A stretch of 64,000 bases of DNA from Vibrio sp. (GTDB lineage Bacteria > Pseudomonadota > Gammaproteobacteria > Enterobacterales > Vibrionaceae). The notes under the pieces were generated by a model, which was not told where the DNA came from, did not search any database, and saw only the letters and a list, made by a program, of their open reading frames with translations. Position 1 is the first letter of the stretch, and every line of letters begins with the position of its first letter. Shown here in pieces: positions 1-10,149 of this stretch. Location of the stretch: positions 62,001 through 126,000 of the forward strand of contig JAOICL010000003.1 of the NCBI GenBank assembly GCA_028131545.1, written 5' to 3'. Made by a program: the position numbers and the translations under genes.

Positions 1-2
1 TT

Positions 3-461
3 AACCCTCTGGTTATCATGCTAACTGTACCTATGGGAATTTTTGGCGGTATCCTTGGTATGGTAGTCATGTCTCAAGGCTTTAATATTTATAGTCAAAT
101 AGGCATGATCATGTTGATAGGAATGGTAACCAAGAACGGTATTCTAATCGTTGAATTCGCCAACCAACTGCGTGACCAAGGGGCTACTTTTGAGAAGGCG
201 ATTATTGATTCTGCAGCTCGACGTTTACGTCCTATTTTAATGACGGCATTTACGACGCTGGCGGGATCGATTCCGTTGATTATATCGACAGGTGCCGGCT
301 ATGAAAGTCGTATTTCGGTGGGTACGGTTATTTTCTTTGGAATGGGCTTTGCCACAGTAGTGACGCTTTTTGTTGTACCAGCAATGTATCGTTTAATCTC
401 TGGGACGACACGTTCTCCTGGACATGTCGAAGCACAGCTGAATAAAGAATTGGATTCTTAA
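3..461 (+). CDS. RND-family efflux transporter permease, C-terminal part (5' truncated by window)
   Basis: Open frame from window edge; GMIMLIGMVTKNGILIVEFANQLRDQG and RRLRPILMTAFTTLAGSIPL typical of AcrB/MexF-type RND pumps. Confidence 0.92.
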   Translation, partial: NPLVIMLTVPMGIFGGILGMVVMSQGFNIYSQIGMIMLIGMVTKNGILIVEFANQLRDQGATFEKAIIDSAARRLRPILMTAFTTLAGSIPLIISTGAGYESRISVGTVIFFGMGFATVVTLFVVPAMYRLISGTTRSPGHVEAQLNKELDS

Positions 462-474
462 CCGCTTCACTCTA

Positions 475-522
475 AAGCTATCTCATGTTAGAACTATTTC
501 ATGTTAAAGCTATCTCATATTA
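475..522. repeat. Imperfect 16-bp tandem repeat, 3 copies
   Basis: aagctatctcatgtta / gaactatttcatgtta / aagctatctcatatta, 14 bp after the RND stop codon. Confidence 0.85.
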
Positions 523-558
523 AAGCAATAAGGGTCTGAGTGACTCGACCTTTAAACA

Positions 559-596
559 AAAATGCCTCGCTAGATTTTTAGCGAGGCATTTTTTAT
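559..596. terminator. Bidirectional intrinsic terminator
   Basis: aaaatgcctcgcta-gattttt-agcgaggcattttttatt hairpin between convergent genes. Confidence 0.85.
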
Positions 597-641
597 TCGT
601 TCATCAACATTAATTGACCGTTGATGAAGTGGCGATGGTAT

Positions 642-1244
642 TTAATCGGTGTACTTGACCACATAACGATTGGGTTTATGGTTCATGGATAAGACGATAC
701 TGACCGCAATCACACTGACGATCGAATAAAAGACAACCATAGGCGTCGCATAAATAAGAGCAGAACTGATGATGATGGTATCAACAATAAGTTGTGCTTT
801 ACCTGCTGCAAACCCCGTTTTATCTTGAATATATAAGCAAAGTACATTGAACCCACCTAAGCTGGAACGATGTCGAAATAGGATTAACATCCCGATACCC
901 GCTAATAACCCACCAGTGATGGCACTGTATAATGGATCAATGCTTTCCAGGGGCATAAATAAATGTATTTGATCAGCCATAATCGACACTAAGCCACCAG
1001 ATATTAAACTGTTTAGAGCAAAGGCTTTACCAAAGCGACGCCACGCAAGCACATAAAAGGGGAGGTTACAAAGAAAGTAAAGTGTGCCAAAAGAGAGGTC
1101 AGAAAATTGGTTAAAAAATAAAGCCAAACCTGCGGTTCCACCGGTTAGGAAGCCTGATACTTGAAAGAAATACAAACCATGAGCAACCAAAAAGCTGCCA
1201 ATGATGATTGCAATTCCATCCTCTTTTAAAGTGTGTTTTTCCAT
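642..1244 (-). CDS. YitT family (DUF161) membrane protein
   Basis: 200-aa multi-TM protein; GGTAGLALFFNQ and RHRSSLGGFNVLCLYIQDK pattern of YitT family. Confidence 0.8.
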   Translation of the reverse strand: MEKHTLKEDGIAIIIGSFLVAHGLYFFQVSGFLTGGTAGLALFFNQFSDLSFGTLYFLCNLPFYVLAWRRFGKAFALNSLISGGLVSIMADQIHLFMPLESIDPLYSAITGGLLAGIGMLILFRHRSSLGGFNVLCLYIQDKTGFAAGKAQLIVDTIIISSALIYATPMVVFYSIVSVIAVSIVLSMNHKPNRYVVKYTD

Positions 1245-1489
1245 TATACCCTTCGACTATCAATAATATGATGCGTAAATCCCTATATAGTAATTTCATA
1301 TGTAAGATTTTGATAGCCATTGAAAAAAACACTAGCCAGAGAGTGTCATAACAATGAAACAGGAGTGTATTAAATTATTTACAGTCCTTTGTTAAATCGA
1401 TCTGAAATTTATCGAGGTGTGTTCGAGAATAAATTTGATTTAATTCTTTAATTACATCAAATTTCCTGTAAAATCTGGGAAATATAGAT

Positions 1490-1505
1490 ACGAAAACGTT
1501 TGCTT
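1490..1505. promoter_or_regulatory. Putative PurR box upstream of glyA
   Basis: acgaaaacgtttgctt resembles PurR palindrome ACGCAAACGTTTGCGT; glyA is a known PurR target in enterics. Confidence 0.6.
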
Positions 1506-1651
1506 TGTTATTTTTGGTGGTATCTTTTGTATTATAAAGATATATCTAAGCCAGTAATATCGTGATGTTTTCATGAGTATTTTGAGTTTGCCTCACTATT
1601 CAACTTAGGTATAGTAAGCACTCAAGGATTTATCTGAACTAGGAGAGACAG

Positions 1652-2902
1652 ATGTTAAAGCGTGATATGAATATTGCTGATTATGATGCAGAGCTTTTCG
1701 CTGCGATTCAAGAAGAAACCCTTCGTCAAGAAGAGCATATTGAACTAATCGCTTCTGAAAACTACACCAGTCCACGAGTCATGGAAGCTCAAGGATCTCA
1801 GCTGACAAATAAATACGCTGAAGGTTATCCAGGTAAACGTTACTACGGTGGTTGTGAGTACGTTGATAAAGCAGAAACACTAGCGATTGATCGTGCGTGC
1901 CAGTTATTTGGTTCAGAGTACGCTAATGTACAACCGCACTCAGGCTCTCAAGCAAACAGTGCTGTTTATATGGCGCTATTAAGCCCTGGTGATACCGTAT
2001 TAGGAATGAGTTTAGCTCATGGTGGTCATTTAACTCATGGTTCCCCAGTGAACTTCTCTGGTAAGCACTACAATGTGATTCCTTATGGTATTGATGAAGC
2101 AGGTCAAATTAACTATGAAGAAATGGAAGCGCTTGCTTTAGAACATAAACCAAAGATGATTATTGGTGGTTTCTCTGCTTATTCTCAAATTGTTGACTGG
2201 GCAAGAATGCGCGAGATCGCCGATAAAGTTGGCGCTTATTTCTTTGTTGATATGGCACACGTAGCTGGCTTAATCGCAGCAGGAGTATACCCAAACCCGG
2301 TACCTCATGCACATGTAGTGACAACGACGACACATAAAACATTAGCAGGCCCTCGTGGTGGATTAATTCTATCAAGCGCTGGTGAAGATATGTATAAAAA
2401 GCTGAATTCAGCAGTTTTCCCCGGTGGTCAAGGTGGCCCGTTAATGCATGTTATTGCTGCTAAAGCCGTTGCATTTAAAGAGGCGATGGAGCCTGAATTT
2501 GCAGATTATCAGCAGCGTGTTGTTAATAATGCAAAAGCGATGGTGGCTCAATTCCAAGCTCGTGGCTATAAAATTGTGTCGAACAGTACTGAGAACCACT
2601 TATTCTTGGTTGACCTTATCGATAAAGGGATTACTGGTAAAGAAGCGGACGCCGCTTTAGGTGCTTCCAATATTACTGTGAATAAGAACTCGGTACCCAA
2701 TGACCCACGTAGCCCATTTGTAACATCAGGTATTCGCATTGGTACTCCATCGATCACTCGCCGTGGCTTTTCAACAGAAAATGCAGTGGAATTAGTGAAC
2801 TGGATGTGTGATGTAATGGATGATATCGACAATCAAGACGTGATCGAATCAACTAAAGCGAAAGTGTTAAACATTTGTAATCGCTTACCTGTTTACGCAT
2901 AA
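1652..2902 (+). CDS. glyA: Serine hydroxymethyltransferase
   Basis: 416 aa; [59 protein letters not shown] site. Confidence 0.98.
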   Translation: MLKRDMNIADYDAELFAAIQEETLRQEEHIELIASENYTSPRVMEAQGSQLTNKYAEGYPGKRYYGGCEYVDKAETLAIDRACQLFGSEYANVQPHSGSQANSAVYMALLSPGDTVLGMSLAHGGHLTHGSPVNFSGKHYNVIPYGIDEAGQINYEEMEALALEHKPKMIIGGFSAYSQIVDWARMREIADKVGAYFFVDMAHVAGLIAAGVYPNPVPHAHVVTTTTHKTLAGPRGGLILSSAGEDMYKKLNSAVFPGGQGGPLMHVIAAKAVAFKEAMEPEFADYQQRVVNNAKAMVAQFQARGYKIVSNSTENHLFLVDLIDKGITGKEADAALGASNITVNKNSVPNDPRSPFVTSGIRIGTPSITRRGFSTENAVELVNWMCDVMDDIDNQDVIESTKAKVLNICNRLPVYA

Positions 2903-2940
2903 TTTATTAAGGTCATAATCGACTGAAGCGATAATCGACA

Positions 2941-2992
2941 AAACCCTTACGCGACTCAGCTTATTAGTTGGACGTCGGTAAGGGTTTTTTTA
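2941..2992 (+). terminator. glyA terminator
   Basis: aaacccttac...gtaagggttttttta inverted repeat plus T run. Confidence 0.75.
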
Positions 2993-4165
2993 CCATTGTA
3001 CACCCAGCTGTATTGCAGCACCCAGCGCATCTTTTTCTCCAGCCATCAATACAGTATCGAGGGTGACGGTATTGTAAGGGCTTATATTAAATCCAATAGT
3101 ATAGAGTGTTTGATAATTATCCTGTAAATCAAGTCGTACTCCTGTACCAACTTCAAGCCAAGAATAGAAAGCATAATTCAAACCAAATCGAGCCCATTGC
3201 TTTTCGAGTAAGAACGCATTGAAGCTAGGATCTTTTTCTAAATCAATATCCATTGCAAGTGTCGCTTGCTCAGTTTGATAGCCAATAGCAGCCGTATAGG
3301 TCGTTTGAGTGGTGTGTTTATCTCCAAAAGCATCTTCAATTTCTATACCGCTAATATTTCGAGCGACGAGTCCAAATTTGTAATTTTTCTTGTAATCAGC
3401 GCTCATCCCTATATCGAGATCAACACCCGCAGCACTACTTCGGTATTGATCATTAAACCAATCATCAGTATCGGCGTTATTAACATTCAAGTTATAAGCA
3501 TAGGATTGTAGATCGATATATTTAGGAGATACTCCATATCGAACTCGCCAATGCTGAGTATAGAATTGCGTGGCAAAATGAAGGGCGAGCTCCGTGATCG
3601 CAATACCGCGAATATCAAGGTTTGAGGTTAAGTCATCTTCATTAAATTCAGTGGTCGCTAAAGCTTCATTCAAAATGGCTTCATCAGACTCGGTATAGTG
3701 AAAGTTCAACCCCACATAGCTGGCATTGATAACCGAAAAGCCCATGGCAAAGGTATGAGAAGGGGCATAAATACCGATTCGAGCGCCCAAGGAGCCCGTT
3801 GGTGTCTCTTCATCAAGAGAAGACAACCCACTAATAATTGATTCTTTTTCACTGAGCGCTGTCGATTGGTCGAGATTGTTTATTGCACGATCAAAATTAT
3901 CGATAGAGTCTTGTATGTCATCTACGGTATCGATGCTATCGCGATAGTTTTCTCCTGTAGCGCCAATACCAAGGGTAATGTACATCTGGTCAGTGTGTTT
4001 ATCGAACACACTCAGCAGAGCAGGATTAATCGGAGCATTAACAAAATGACCAGTAGCAACGCCAGTACCGGCTACTCGCGCCGTTTTAGCATCACCAAGG
4101 TAGTAAGCTGAGACCGGAAGTGAACACGACAAGCTAACGATTAATGTGGTTATTTTTATCTTCAT
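2990..4165 (-). CDS. TraF-like outer-membrane beta-barrel protein (conjugal transfer TraF-2 family annotation)
   Basis: 391 aa with signal peptide; YYLGDAKTARVAGTGVATGHFVNAPINPALLS and repeated amphipathic strands. Confidence 0.7.
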   Translation of the reverse strand: MKIKITTLIVSLSCSLPVSAYYLGDAKTARVAGTGVATGHFVNAPINPALLSVFDKHTDQMYITLGIGATGENYRDSIDTVDDIQDSIDNFDRAINNLDQSTALSEKESIISGLSSLDEETPTGSLGARIGIYAPSHTFAMGFSVINASYVGLNFHYTESDEAILNEALATTEFNEDDLTSNLDIRGIAITELALHFATQFYTQHWRVRYGVSPKYIDLQSYAYNLNVNNADTDDWFNDQYRSSAAGVDLDIGMSADYKKNYKFGLVARNISGIEIEDAFGDKHTTQTTYTAAIGYQTEQATLAMDIDLEKDPSFNAFLLEKQWARFGLNYAFYSWLEVGTGVRLDLQDNYQTLYTIGFNISPYNTVTLDTVLMAGEKDALGAAIQLGVQW

Positions 4166-4172
4166 ACATAAA

Positions 4173-4194
4173 AAATAGTCATTGATGACTATTT
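4173..4194 (-). terminator. Perfect AT-rich hairpin followed by T run (minus strand), abutting a start codon
   Basis: aaatagtcat-tg-atgactattt; on minus strand followed by TTTT and then ATG at 4165. Confidence 0.6.
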
Positions 4195-4238
4195 CTGCCT
4201 AACTAAAGATAAAAATACCGAGAAGATTAACGTGATGG

Positions 4239-4568
4239 CTATTTAGGGATGCTTAATAGAGCACCCGATTTGCACTTAAATGAGTAATATTTTTTACTTT
4301 CGTTAAACTTACCTAAACCACCGCCATCACAATATTCAATGTTAATGTCTTTCATTGTATAAAGTGTTTTTTCGTTCTTCATTGCAAACTTAGAACCATC
4401 TTCACAAATGACTCGAACACGGCCATCATCACTTATTGAGTACACCTTGATATTGGTATTACAAAGCTCGAAAGACATTTCTTGATAGACATCAGAAGGG
4501 GTATCAGATGAGCAACCAGATAGGGCACCCAATAATAAAGAAACAGAAGTGATAGTTAGCGCTTTCAT
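4239..4568 (-). CDS. Hypothetical small lipoprotein
   Basis: 109 aa with lipobox LSGCSSD. Confidence 0.7.
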   Translation of the reverse strand: MKALTITSVSLLLGALSGCSSDTPSDVYQEMSFELCNTNIKVYSISDDGRVRVICEDGSKFAMKNEKTLYTMKDINIEYCDGGGLGKFNESKKYYSFKCKSGALLSIPK

Positions 4569-4640
4569 ACAAACATCCTTGATGATACAGAGTATATTCG
4601 TATAAGTTTAGACCATTTTCTATCGTCTATAGAGGATACA

Positions 4641-4676
4641 AAAAAGCCACAAATCCGCTAGGCTTTGTGGCTTTTA
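4641..4676 (-). terminator. Intrinsic terminator
   Basis: aaaaagccacaaa...tttgtggctttt. Confidence 0.7.
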
Positions 4677-4698
4677 TTATAGAACGTTGAAATCGGCT

Positions 4699-5670
4699 TT
4701 ATGCGACTTCAATACCTTTTGCTTGAAGATCAGCATGATAAGATGAACGAACAAAAGGTCCACAAGCAGCGTGAGTAAAGCCAAGCTCTAATGCGATTTC
4801 TTTTAGTTCATCAAATTCAGAAGGCGGAACATAGCGCTCTACTGGTAGATGGTGACGGCTTGGCGCAAGATATTGGCCTAGTGTTAACATAGTCACACCG
4901 TGCTCTCTAAGATCTTTCAGTACTTGAACTATCTCTTCTTTTGTTTCACCTAATCCCATCATAATACCTGACTTCGTTGGTACCGTTGGGTGCTGCTCTT
5001 TGAATTTCTGTAGTAACTGCAGTGACCATTTATAGTTCGCACCAGGGCGAGCTTTACGATAAAGGCGAGGAGCGGTCTCTAAGTTATGGTTGAATACATC
5101 AGGTGGGTTATCTTTTAATAACTCAAGAGCGGTATCCATTCGGCCACGAAAGTCAGGGACTAATGTTTCAATCTTAATTTCAGGGTTAAGTACTCGAATT
5201 TCACGAATACAATCAGCGAAGTGCTGAGCACCGCCATCACGTAAATCATCACGATCAACCGAGGTGACCACGACATACTTAAGCTTCATGTCTTTAATGG
5301 TTTGCGAGAGCTTTGTTGGTTCTTCGGCTTCCGGAGGAAGAGGTCGACCATGAGCAACATCGCAGAATGGACAACGGCGAGTACAAATAGCACCCAGGAT
5401 CATGAAGGTCGCAGTACCATGATTGAAACATTCAGCTAGATTTGGACAAGATGCTTCTTCACATACAGAGTGAAGATCATTTTTTCGCATCGCCGCTTTG
5501 ATTTCTTGAATACGTTTACTATCTGATGGAAGTTTTATTTTCATCCATTCAGGTTTACGTAGAATGGGCTTTGGCTCTGTAGAAGCTGGCATGTTCTTGA
5601 CAGGGATGAGAGCCATTTTATCAGCGTCACGATATTTAACGCCTTTTTCCATTTGAATAGGTTTACTCAT
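4699..5670 (-). CDS. lipA: Lipoyl synthase
   Basis: Radical [29 protein letters not shown]. Confidence 0.98.
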   Translation of the reverse strand: MSKPIQMEKGVKYRDADKMALIPVKNMPASTEPKPILRKPEWMKIKLPSDSKRIQEIKAAMRKNDLHSVCEEASCPNLAECFNHGTATFMILGAICTRRCPFCDVAHGRPLPPEAEEPTKLSQTIKDMKLKYVVVTSVDRDDLRDGGAQHFADCIREIRVLNPEIKIETLVPDFRGRMDTALELLKDNPPDVFNHNLETAPRLYRKARPGANYKWSLQLLQKFKEQHPTVPTKSGIMMGLGETKEEIVQVLKDLREHGVTMLTLGQYLAPSRHHLPVERYVPPSEFDELKEIALELGFTHAACGPFVRSSYHADLQAKGIEVA

Positions 5671-6344
5671 ATTAGGTTCGCCTCTGTTGTATAAACGACT
5701 TGAGGGTAAACCATCAAGCTTTGTAGTTCTTTTACGAGTTGCTCTGATACGTTCTTCACATTATCAGGGCCATTGAGATCCGTTAATTGTACCATTTCCA
5801 TTCCCGCATAACCGCATGGATTAATACGTAGAAATGGCGTTAAATCCATATTGATATTGAGTGCCAAACCATGAAAGGAACACCCTTTACGTATACGCAA
5901 ACCGAGAGAGCATATTTTTTTATTATCAACGTAGACTCCCGGTGCATCTGGTCTTGCTGCCGAATGAACACCATAGTGGTTGAGCGTATTAATAACGGTA
6001 TTTTCAATATGGGTAACTAGATCGCGTACGCCGACCTTTTTACGTTTTAAATTAACAAGAATATAAGCAATTAATTGCCCTGGACCATGATAGGTCACTT
6101 GACCACCACGATCGGTTTGCACGACAGGTATCTCACCAGTGTTGAGTAGGTGCTCTGTTTTACCTGCCTGTCCTTGTGTAAAAACAGGATTATGCTCGAC
6201 TAACCAAACTTCATCAGCAGTATCTTCTGTTCTTGAATCGGTAAAGCGATGCATCGCCTTCCAAATAGGTTCATAGTCTTGTAAACCTAAATGACGCACA
6301 ATTAATTGCTCAGACATCTTCCTTCCTAATGTCATGTCTCTCAT
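5667..6344 (-). CDS. lipB: Octanoyltransferase
   Basis: [21 protein letters not shown] motif; overlaps lipA by 4 bp. Confidence 0.97.
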   Translation of the reverse strand: MRDMTLGRKMSEQLIVRHLGLQDYEPIWKAMHRFTDSRTEDTADEVWLVEHNPVFTQGQAGKTEHLLNTGEIPVVQTDRGGQVTYHGPGQLIAYILVNLKRKKVGVRDLVTHIENTVINTLNHYGVHSAARPDAPGVYVDNKKICSLGLRIRKGCSFHGLALNINMDLTPFLRINPCGYAGMEMVQLTDLNGPDNVKNVSEQLVKELQSLMVYPQVVYTTEANLI

Positions 6345-6371
6345 TGTTGAGAGATAAAGAGAACAAATGGC

Positions 6372-6650
6372 TTATAGAACCATTCTTACTATATCGATTT
6401 CGCCTAATTCTTTATAAAGCGTTTCAACTTGCTCTATTGACGTCGCTTGGATAGTCACTGACACGGAATTATAGTTACCTTTGGCGCTTGGCTTAATCGT
6501 TGGCGTATAGTCACCAGGTGCGTGCTTTTGAATGACAGCGATGACTTTTTCTGGTAACTCGGGTTTTGCGTAACCCATTACTTTATAAGTAAATTTACAT
6601 GGGAACTCGAGTAAGTCTTTTAATTTCGCGTCTGAATTGATGTTAAGCAT
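6372..6650 (-). CDS. ybeD: YbeD/DUF493 family protein
   Basis: 92 aa; [24 protein letters not shown]; position between lipB and dacA. Confidence 0.92.
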   Translation of the reverse strand: MLNINSDAKLKDLLEFPCKFTYKVMGYAKPELPEKVIAVIQKHAPGDYTPTIKPSAKGNYNSVSVTIQATSIEQVETLYKELGEIDIVRMVL

Positions 6651-6810
6651 TATGGTTGCTCCAGATATAATGTTCTATCGCATTGATATTATGTTCTTTC
6701 AGTCACCTAGGTAATAGAGTGATATGAATGTTCAATGTGAGAGGCATAAGTCAATTAATTGGAGCAATACTAATGTTAAATGAAGGAATTCTCAAGGTGC
6801 ATATAAAAGA

Positions 6811-6835
6811 AAAGGGCCAGTTTAACTGGCCCTAT
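6811..6835 (-). terminator. Intrinsic terminator downstream of dacA
   Basis: aaagggccagtttaactggccct; T-rich on minus strand. Confidence 0.7.
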
Positions 6836-6871
6836 ATAATAAGCGTGATACCGCGCTATTTAATACCTTAT

Positions 6872-8047
6872 TTAGAATAGGCCTTTTACAAATAGGAAAA
6901 TATAGTCCCATAGGCGGCTAAATAGGCTACCTTGCTCTACATCTTCAAGGGCAAGAAGAGGGTACTCTGCAATATCTTCACCGTTAAGTTGGTAAAATAG
7001 TTTACCGACAACTTGGCCTTTTTGAATTGGCGCTTCCAGCTCTTGTTCAAGAACGAAACTGGCTTTTAAATTTTTTGCTTGTCCACGAGGGATCGTCACA
7101 TAAGTATCTTGGTCGACACCTAAAGAGACCGTGTCTTTATCTGCCATCCAAATCTTTTCACTAGCAAAGTTCTCACCTGCTTTGTGTGGAGCGACAGTTT
7201 CAAAGAAGCGGAAGCCATAGCTGAGCAGCTTTTTACTTTCTGCTTTACGTGCCGACTCGCTTTTTGTTCCCATCACAACAGCGACAAGACGCATGTCACC
7301 TTCTGTTGCTGAGCTGACGAGGTTATAACCGGCACCACTGGTATGACCCGTTTTGATGCCATCAACATTCATGCTTTTATCCCAAAGCAGACCGTTACGG
7401 TTATATTGACGGATACCGTTATAAGTAAACTCTTTTTCCGCATAGATGCGGTACTCATCGGGCACATCTTTAATTAACGCTCGACCTAACAGTGCCATAT
7501 CATAAGGTGTAGAATATAAATTATCGTTATCTAATCCATGCACATTGGCAAAGTTGGTGTTCGTCATGCCAATTTGCTGGCTCCACGCATTCATTAGGTC
7601 AACAAACGCATCTTCTGTTCCTGCAATGTGCTCAGCCATCGCAACACAAGCATCATTACCTGATTGAATGATAATACCACGATTTAAATCATCAACAGAC
7701 ACCGTTGTGCCGACTTCGATGAACATTTTTGATGAGTCTGGAAATTGCTTCGCCCAGGCGTTTTTACTGATCGTAACTTCATCGTCGAGGGAGATATTAC
7801 CTTGCTCTAATTCTTGACCAATAACATAACTGGTCATCATTTTAGTTAAGCTCGCAGGAGACATCTTTGTGTGTGAATCTTTCTCTGCAATGACTTTGCC
7901 AGATTGAAAATCCATTAACACATAGCCCTTTGCTGCAATCTGTGGTGCATCGGGTACAACACTTGGCGCAGCATAAGAAGTGGTTGCAGTCGTTACAGTG
8001 AGTGCAATTGAAGTACTAAAAAGGGTATTTAAAACTTTTTTATTCAT
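6872..8047 (-). CDS. dacA: D-alanyl-D-alanine carboxypeptidase (PBP5/6)
   Basis: SPASLTKMMTSYV (SxxK), SGNDACVAMAEH, DGIKTGHTSGAGYNLVSSA (KTG). Confidence 0.96.
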   Translation of the reverse strand: MNKKVLNTLFSTSIALTVTTATTSYAAPSVVPDAPQIAAKGYVLMDFQSGKVIAEKDSHTKMSPASLTKMMTSYVIGQELEQGNISLDDEVTISKNAWAKQFPDSSKMFIEVGTTVSVDDLNRGIIIQSGNDACVAMAEHIAGTEDAFVDLMNAWSQQIGMTNTNFANVHGLDNDNLYSTPYDMALLGRALIKDVPDEYRIYAEKEFTYNGIRQYNRNGLLWDKSMNVDGIKTGHTSGAGYNLVSSATEGDMRLVAVVMGTKSESARKAESKKLLSYGFRFFETVAPHKAGENFASEKIWMADKDTVSLGVDQDTYVTIPRGQAKNLKASFVLEQELEAPIQKGQVVGKLFYQLNGEDIAEYPLLALEDVEQGSLFSRLWDYIFLFVKGLF

Positions 8048-8141
8048 AATAGTATAGTGTTATATGTTTATTGTTTTTATCTTAGCAGAATCCATGCTTC
8101 AAACTAGATGAATATGGTAGGAGAGTGCACTTAGCTTGGTA

Positions 8142-8927
8142 TTATTGCGTAACAATATGTTTCCGTACAAATGCCGAGTTGTGTCCCATGACTTTAACCT
8201 GATTTAACACGTCATATGTTAACTTATAGTCAGTAAATGGGCCAAGGTATATTCGATGAAAATCATCGTTACTTTCAATAAAGCTTCCAACACGTAAACT
8301 TTGACTCAAATTTTGAGCTAAAGTTCGAGAATTATTTTCCTTTGAGGAGGAGGCGACTTGTATTATATACGCTTGAGCTTTATCCGTTGAATTGCCATGC
8401 TGTGGTTTATCGCTATGAATCACTTCAATGACCACATTCGCCGTCCCAGTCTCAATAACTCCCAGCTTGGTTGCTGCAGCGTAACTTAAGTCGATTATTC
8501 TACCTTCATGAAATGGGCCTCGATCGTTGATCCTAACAATTGTATGCTGACCATTATCTTTATTCGTGACTTTGACATAACTTGGCAAAGGAAGAGTTTT
8601 ATGCGCAGCGGTCATCGAATACATATCATAGATTTCGCCATTCGATGTTTCATAACCATGGAACTTAGCCCCATACCATGAAGCAATACCTTGCTGCTGA
8701 AAATCCGTTGTATCTCGAATTATTTGGTAATGACCACCTCTAAGCTGGTAATCATTATTCCCCTTTAAACTGTACAGTTCATATCGGGGCTTAGCATCAT
8801 CAATTCCTTCGACCGATATTGGGGTTGTTGGTGCTATATCGCTATTGATGTGGTAGCGTCCACTAGAGTTGCAAGCGGAAAGTACTAAGCATAATGTACT
8901 CGTCGCAGCCATAGATAACCACTTCAT
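8142..8927 (-). CDS. rlpA: Septal ring lytic transglycosylase / rare lipoprotein A
   Basis: GIASWYGAKFHGYETSNGEIYDMYSMTAAHKTLPLPSYVKVTN plus C-terminal SPOR domain; lipobox LSACNSS. Confidence 0.95.
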   Translation of the reverse strand: MKWLSMAATSTLCLVLSACNSSGRYHINSDIAPTTPISVEGIDDAKPRYELYSLKGNNDYQLRGGHYQIIRDTTDFQQQGIASWYGAKFHGYETSNGEIYDMYSMTAAHKTLPLPSYVKVTNKDNGQHTIVRINDRGPFHEGRIIDLSYAAATKLGVIETGTANVVIEVIHSDKPQHGNSTDKAQAYIIQVASSSKENNSRTLAQNLSQSLRVGSFIESNDDFHRIYLGPFTDYKLTYDVLNQVKVMGHNSAFVRKHIVTQ

Positions 8928-8970
8928 ATTATGACCTTCATGTCAGAGGGTGAACGTATCCTTGTTCGTT

Positions 8971-8998
8971 CTTACATCAAAACATATTTTGATGTAAG
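8971..8998. terminator. Perfect 12-bp-stem hairpin in rodA-rlpA intergenic region
   Basis: cttacatcaaaa-cata-ttttgatgtaag. Confidence 0.5.
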
Positions 8999-9027
8999 AA
9001 AGTATGATTCTACTCTCATAATGAGAG

Positions 9028-10149
9028 TTATGTCGCTTTTGAAAATGCGGCTCGATGCGTATGTATTGACATTAATATACCAAAACCCGCCATCAGTGTA
9101 AGCATGGATGTACCACCATAGCTAATTAAAGGTAATGGAACACCCACAACAGGTAGTATACCGCTGACCATGCCGATGTTAACAAAAATATAAACAAAAA
9201 AGCTTAATACAATACTGCCAGCCATCATTCGACCAAAAGCGGTTTGAGCTTGACTCGCAAGGTATAGCCCTCTGCCGATAATGAATAAATACAACGCTAA
9301 TAGAGCAATGATTCCAATAAGTCCCCACTCTTCACCTATCACCGCGAAAATGAAGTCGGTATGTCTTTCAGGAAGAAATTCCAATTGTGATTGAGTGCCT
9401 TGTAACCAGCCTTTACCTTGAATACCACCCGAACCAATCGCAATTTTACTTTGGATAATATGGTACCCAGCGCCTAACGGATCGGATTCAGGGTCGAAAA
9501 GCGTTCTTACTCTGACTTTTTGGTATTCATGCATTAAAAAGAACCACAAAATAGGAATAAATGCACTGAGAGCAATAGCGGCAGCCCCGATGATCTTCCA
9601 ACTGATCCCAGCTAAGAATATAACGAAAATACCCGACGCCGCAATTAAGATGGATGTGCCTAAATCAGGTTGTTTTGCGATTAAAATGGTTGGCACAAAT
9701 ACCAAGACCAAAGAAATTGTTAATGTTACAAAAGTCGGTGGCAAAGGTTTTTGACCGATATAGCGAGCCACCATAAGAGGGACGGCTAGTTTTAATAATT
9801 CAGAAGGTTGAAATCGGACAAAGCCTAAATTGAGCCATCGTTGTGCTCCCTTTGAAGTTTCACCAAAAAATAAGACTCCAAAGAGTAAGATAACGCCTCC
9901 GATGAAAAGCATAGGAGCTAATGCTTCATAGGTTCTAGGGGATATTTGAGCAAGCGCTAGCATAACGAAGAGAGAGAGCCCAACGCGCACCACTTGCCTT
10001 TCCATCATGGCATCACTTTGACCACTGGCACTAAACATGATCACTAGACCAAAACCAATCAGTGCTAATAGCCCGAGTAATAGAGGCATATCGATATGGA
10101 AGCGTTCAAAATAAGCGCGACTTTTCCCTGTTGTTGGATCGAAAGCCAT
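9028..10149 (-). CDS. rodA: Rod-shape peptidoglycan glycosyltransferase RodA
   Basis: SEDS family; [59 protein letters not shown]. Confidence 0.97.
   Translation of the reverse strand: MAFDPTTGKSRAYFERFHIDMPLLLGLLALIGFGLVIMFSASGQSDAMMERQVVRVGLSLFVMLALAQISPRTYEALAPMLFIGGVILLFGVLFFGETSKGAQRWLNLGFVRFQPSELLKLAVPLMVARYIGQKPLPPTFVTLTISLVLVFVPTILIAKQPDLGTSILIAASGIFVIFLAGISWKIIGAAAIALSAFIPILWFFLMHEYQKVRVRTLFDPESDPLGAGYHIIQSKIAIGSGGIQGKGWLQGTQSQLEFLPERHTDFIFAVIGEEWGLIGIIALLALYLFIIGRGLYLASQAQTAFGRMMAGSIVLSFFVYIFVNIGMVSGILPVVGVPLPLISYGGTSMLTLMAGFGILMSIHTHRAAFSKAT

Noticed and set aside
1111-1332. 73-aa minus ORF overlapping the YitT start
   Set aside because: Alternate frame across the YitT gene 5' end; no family features.
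2160-2832. ORFs inside glyA (2160..2375 -, 2448..2660 +, 2566..2832 -)
   Set aside because: Shadow frames of a highly conserved enzyme gene.
2990-4165. TraF-like gene as evidence of a conjugative element
   Set aside because: No other tra genes nearby; chromosomal TraF-2-like barrel proteins occur outside conjugation loci.
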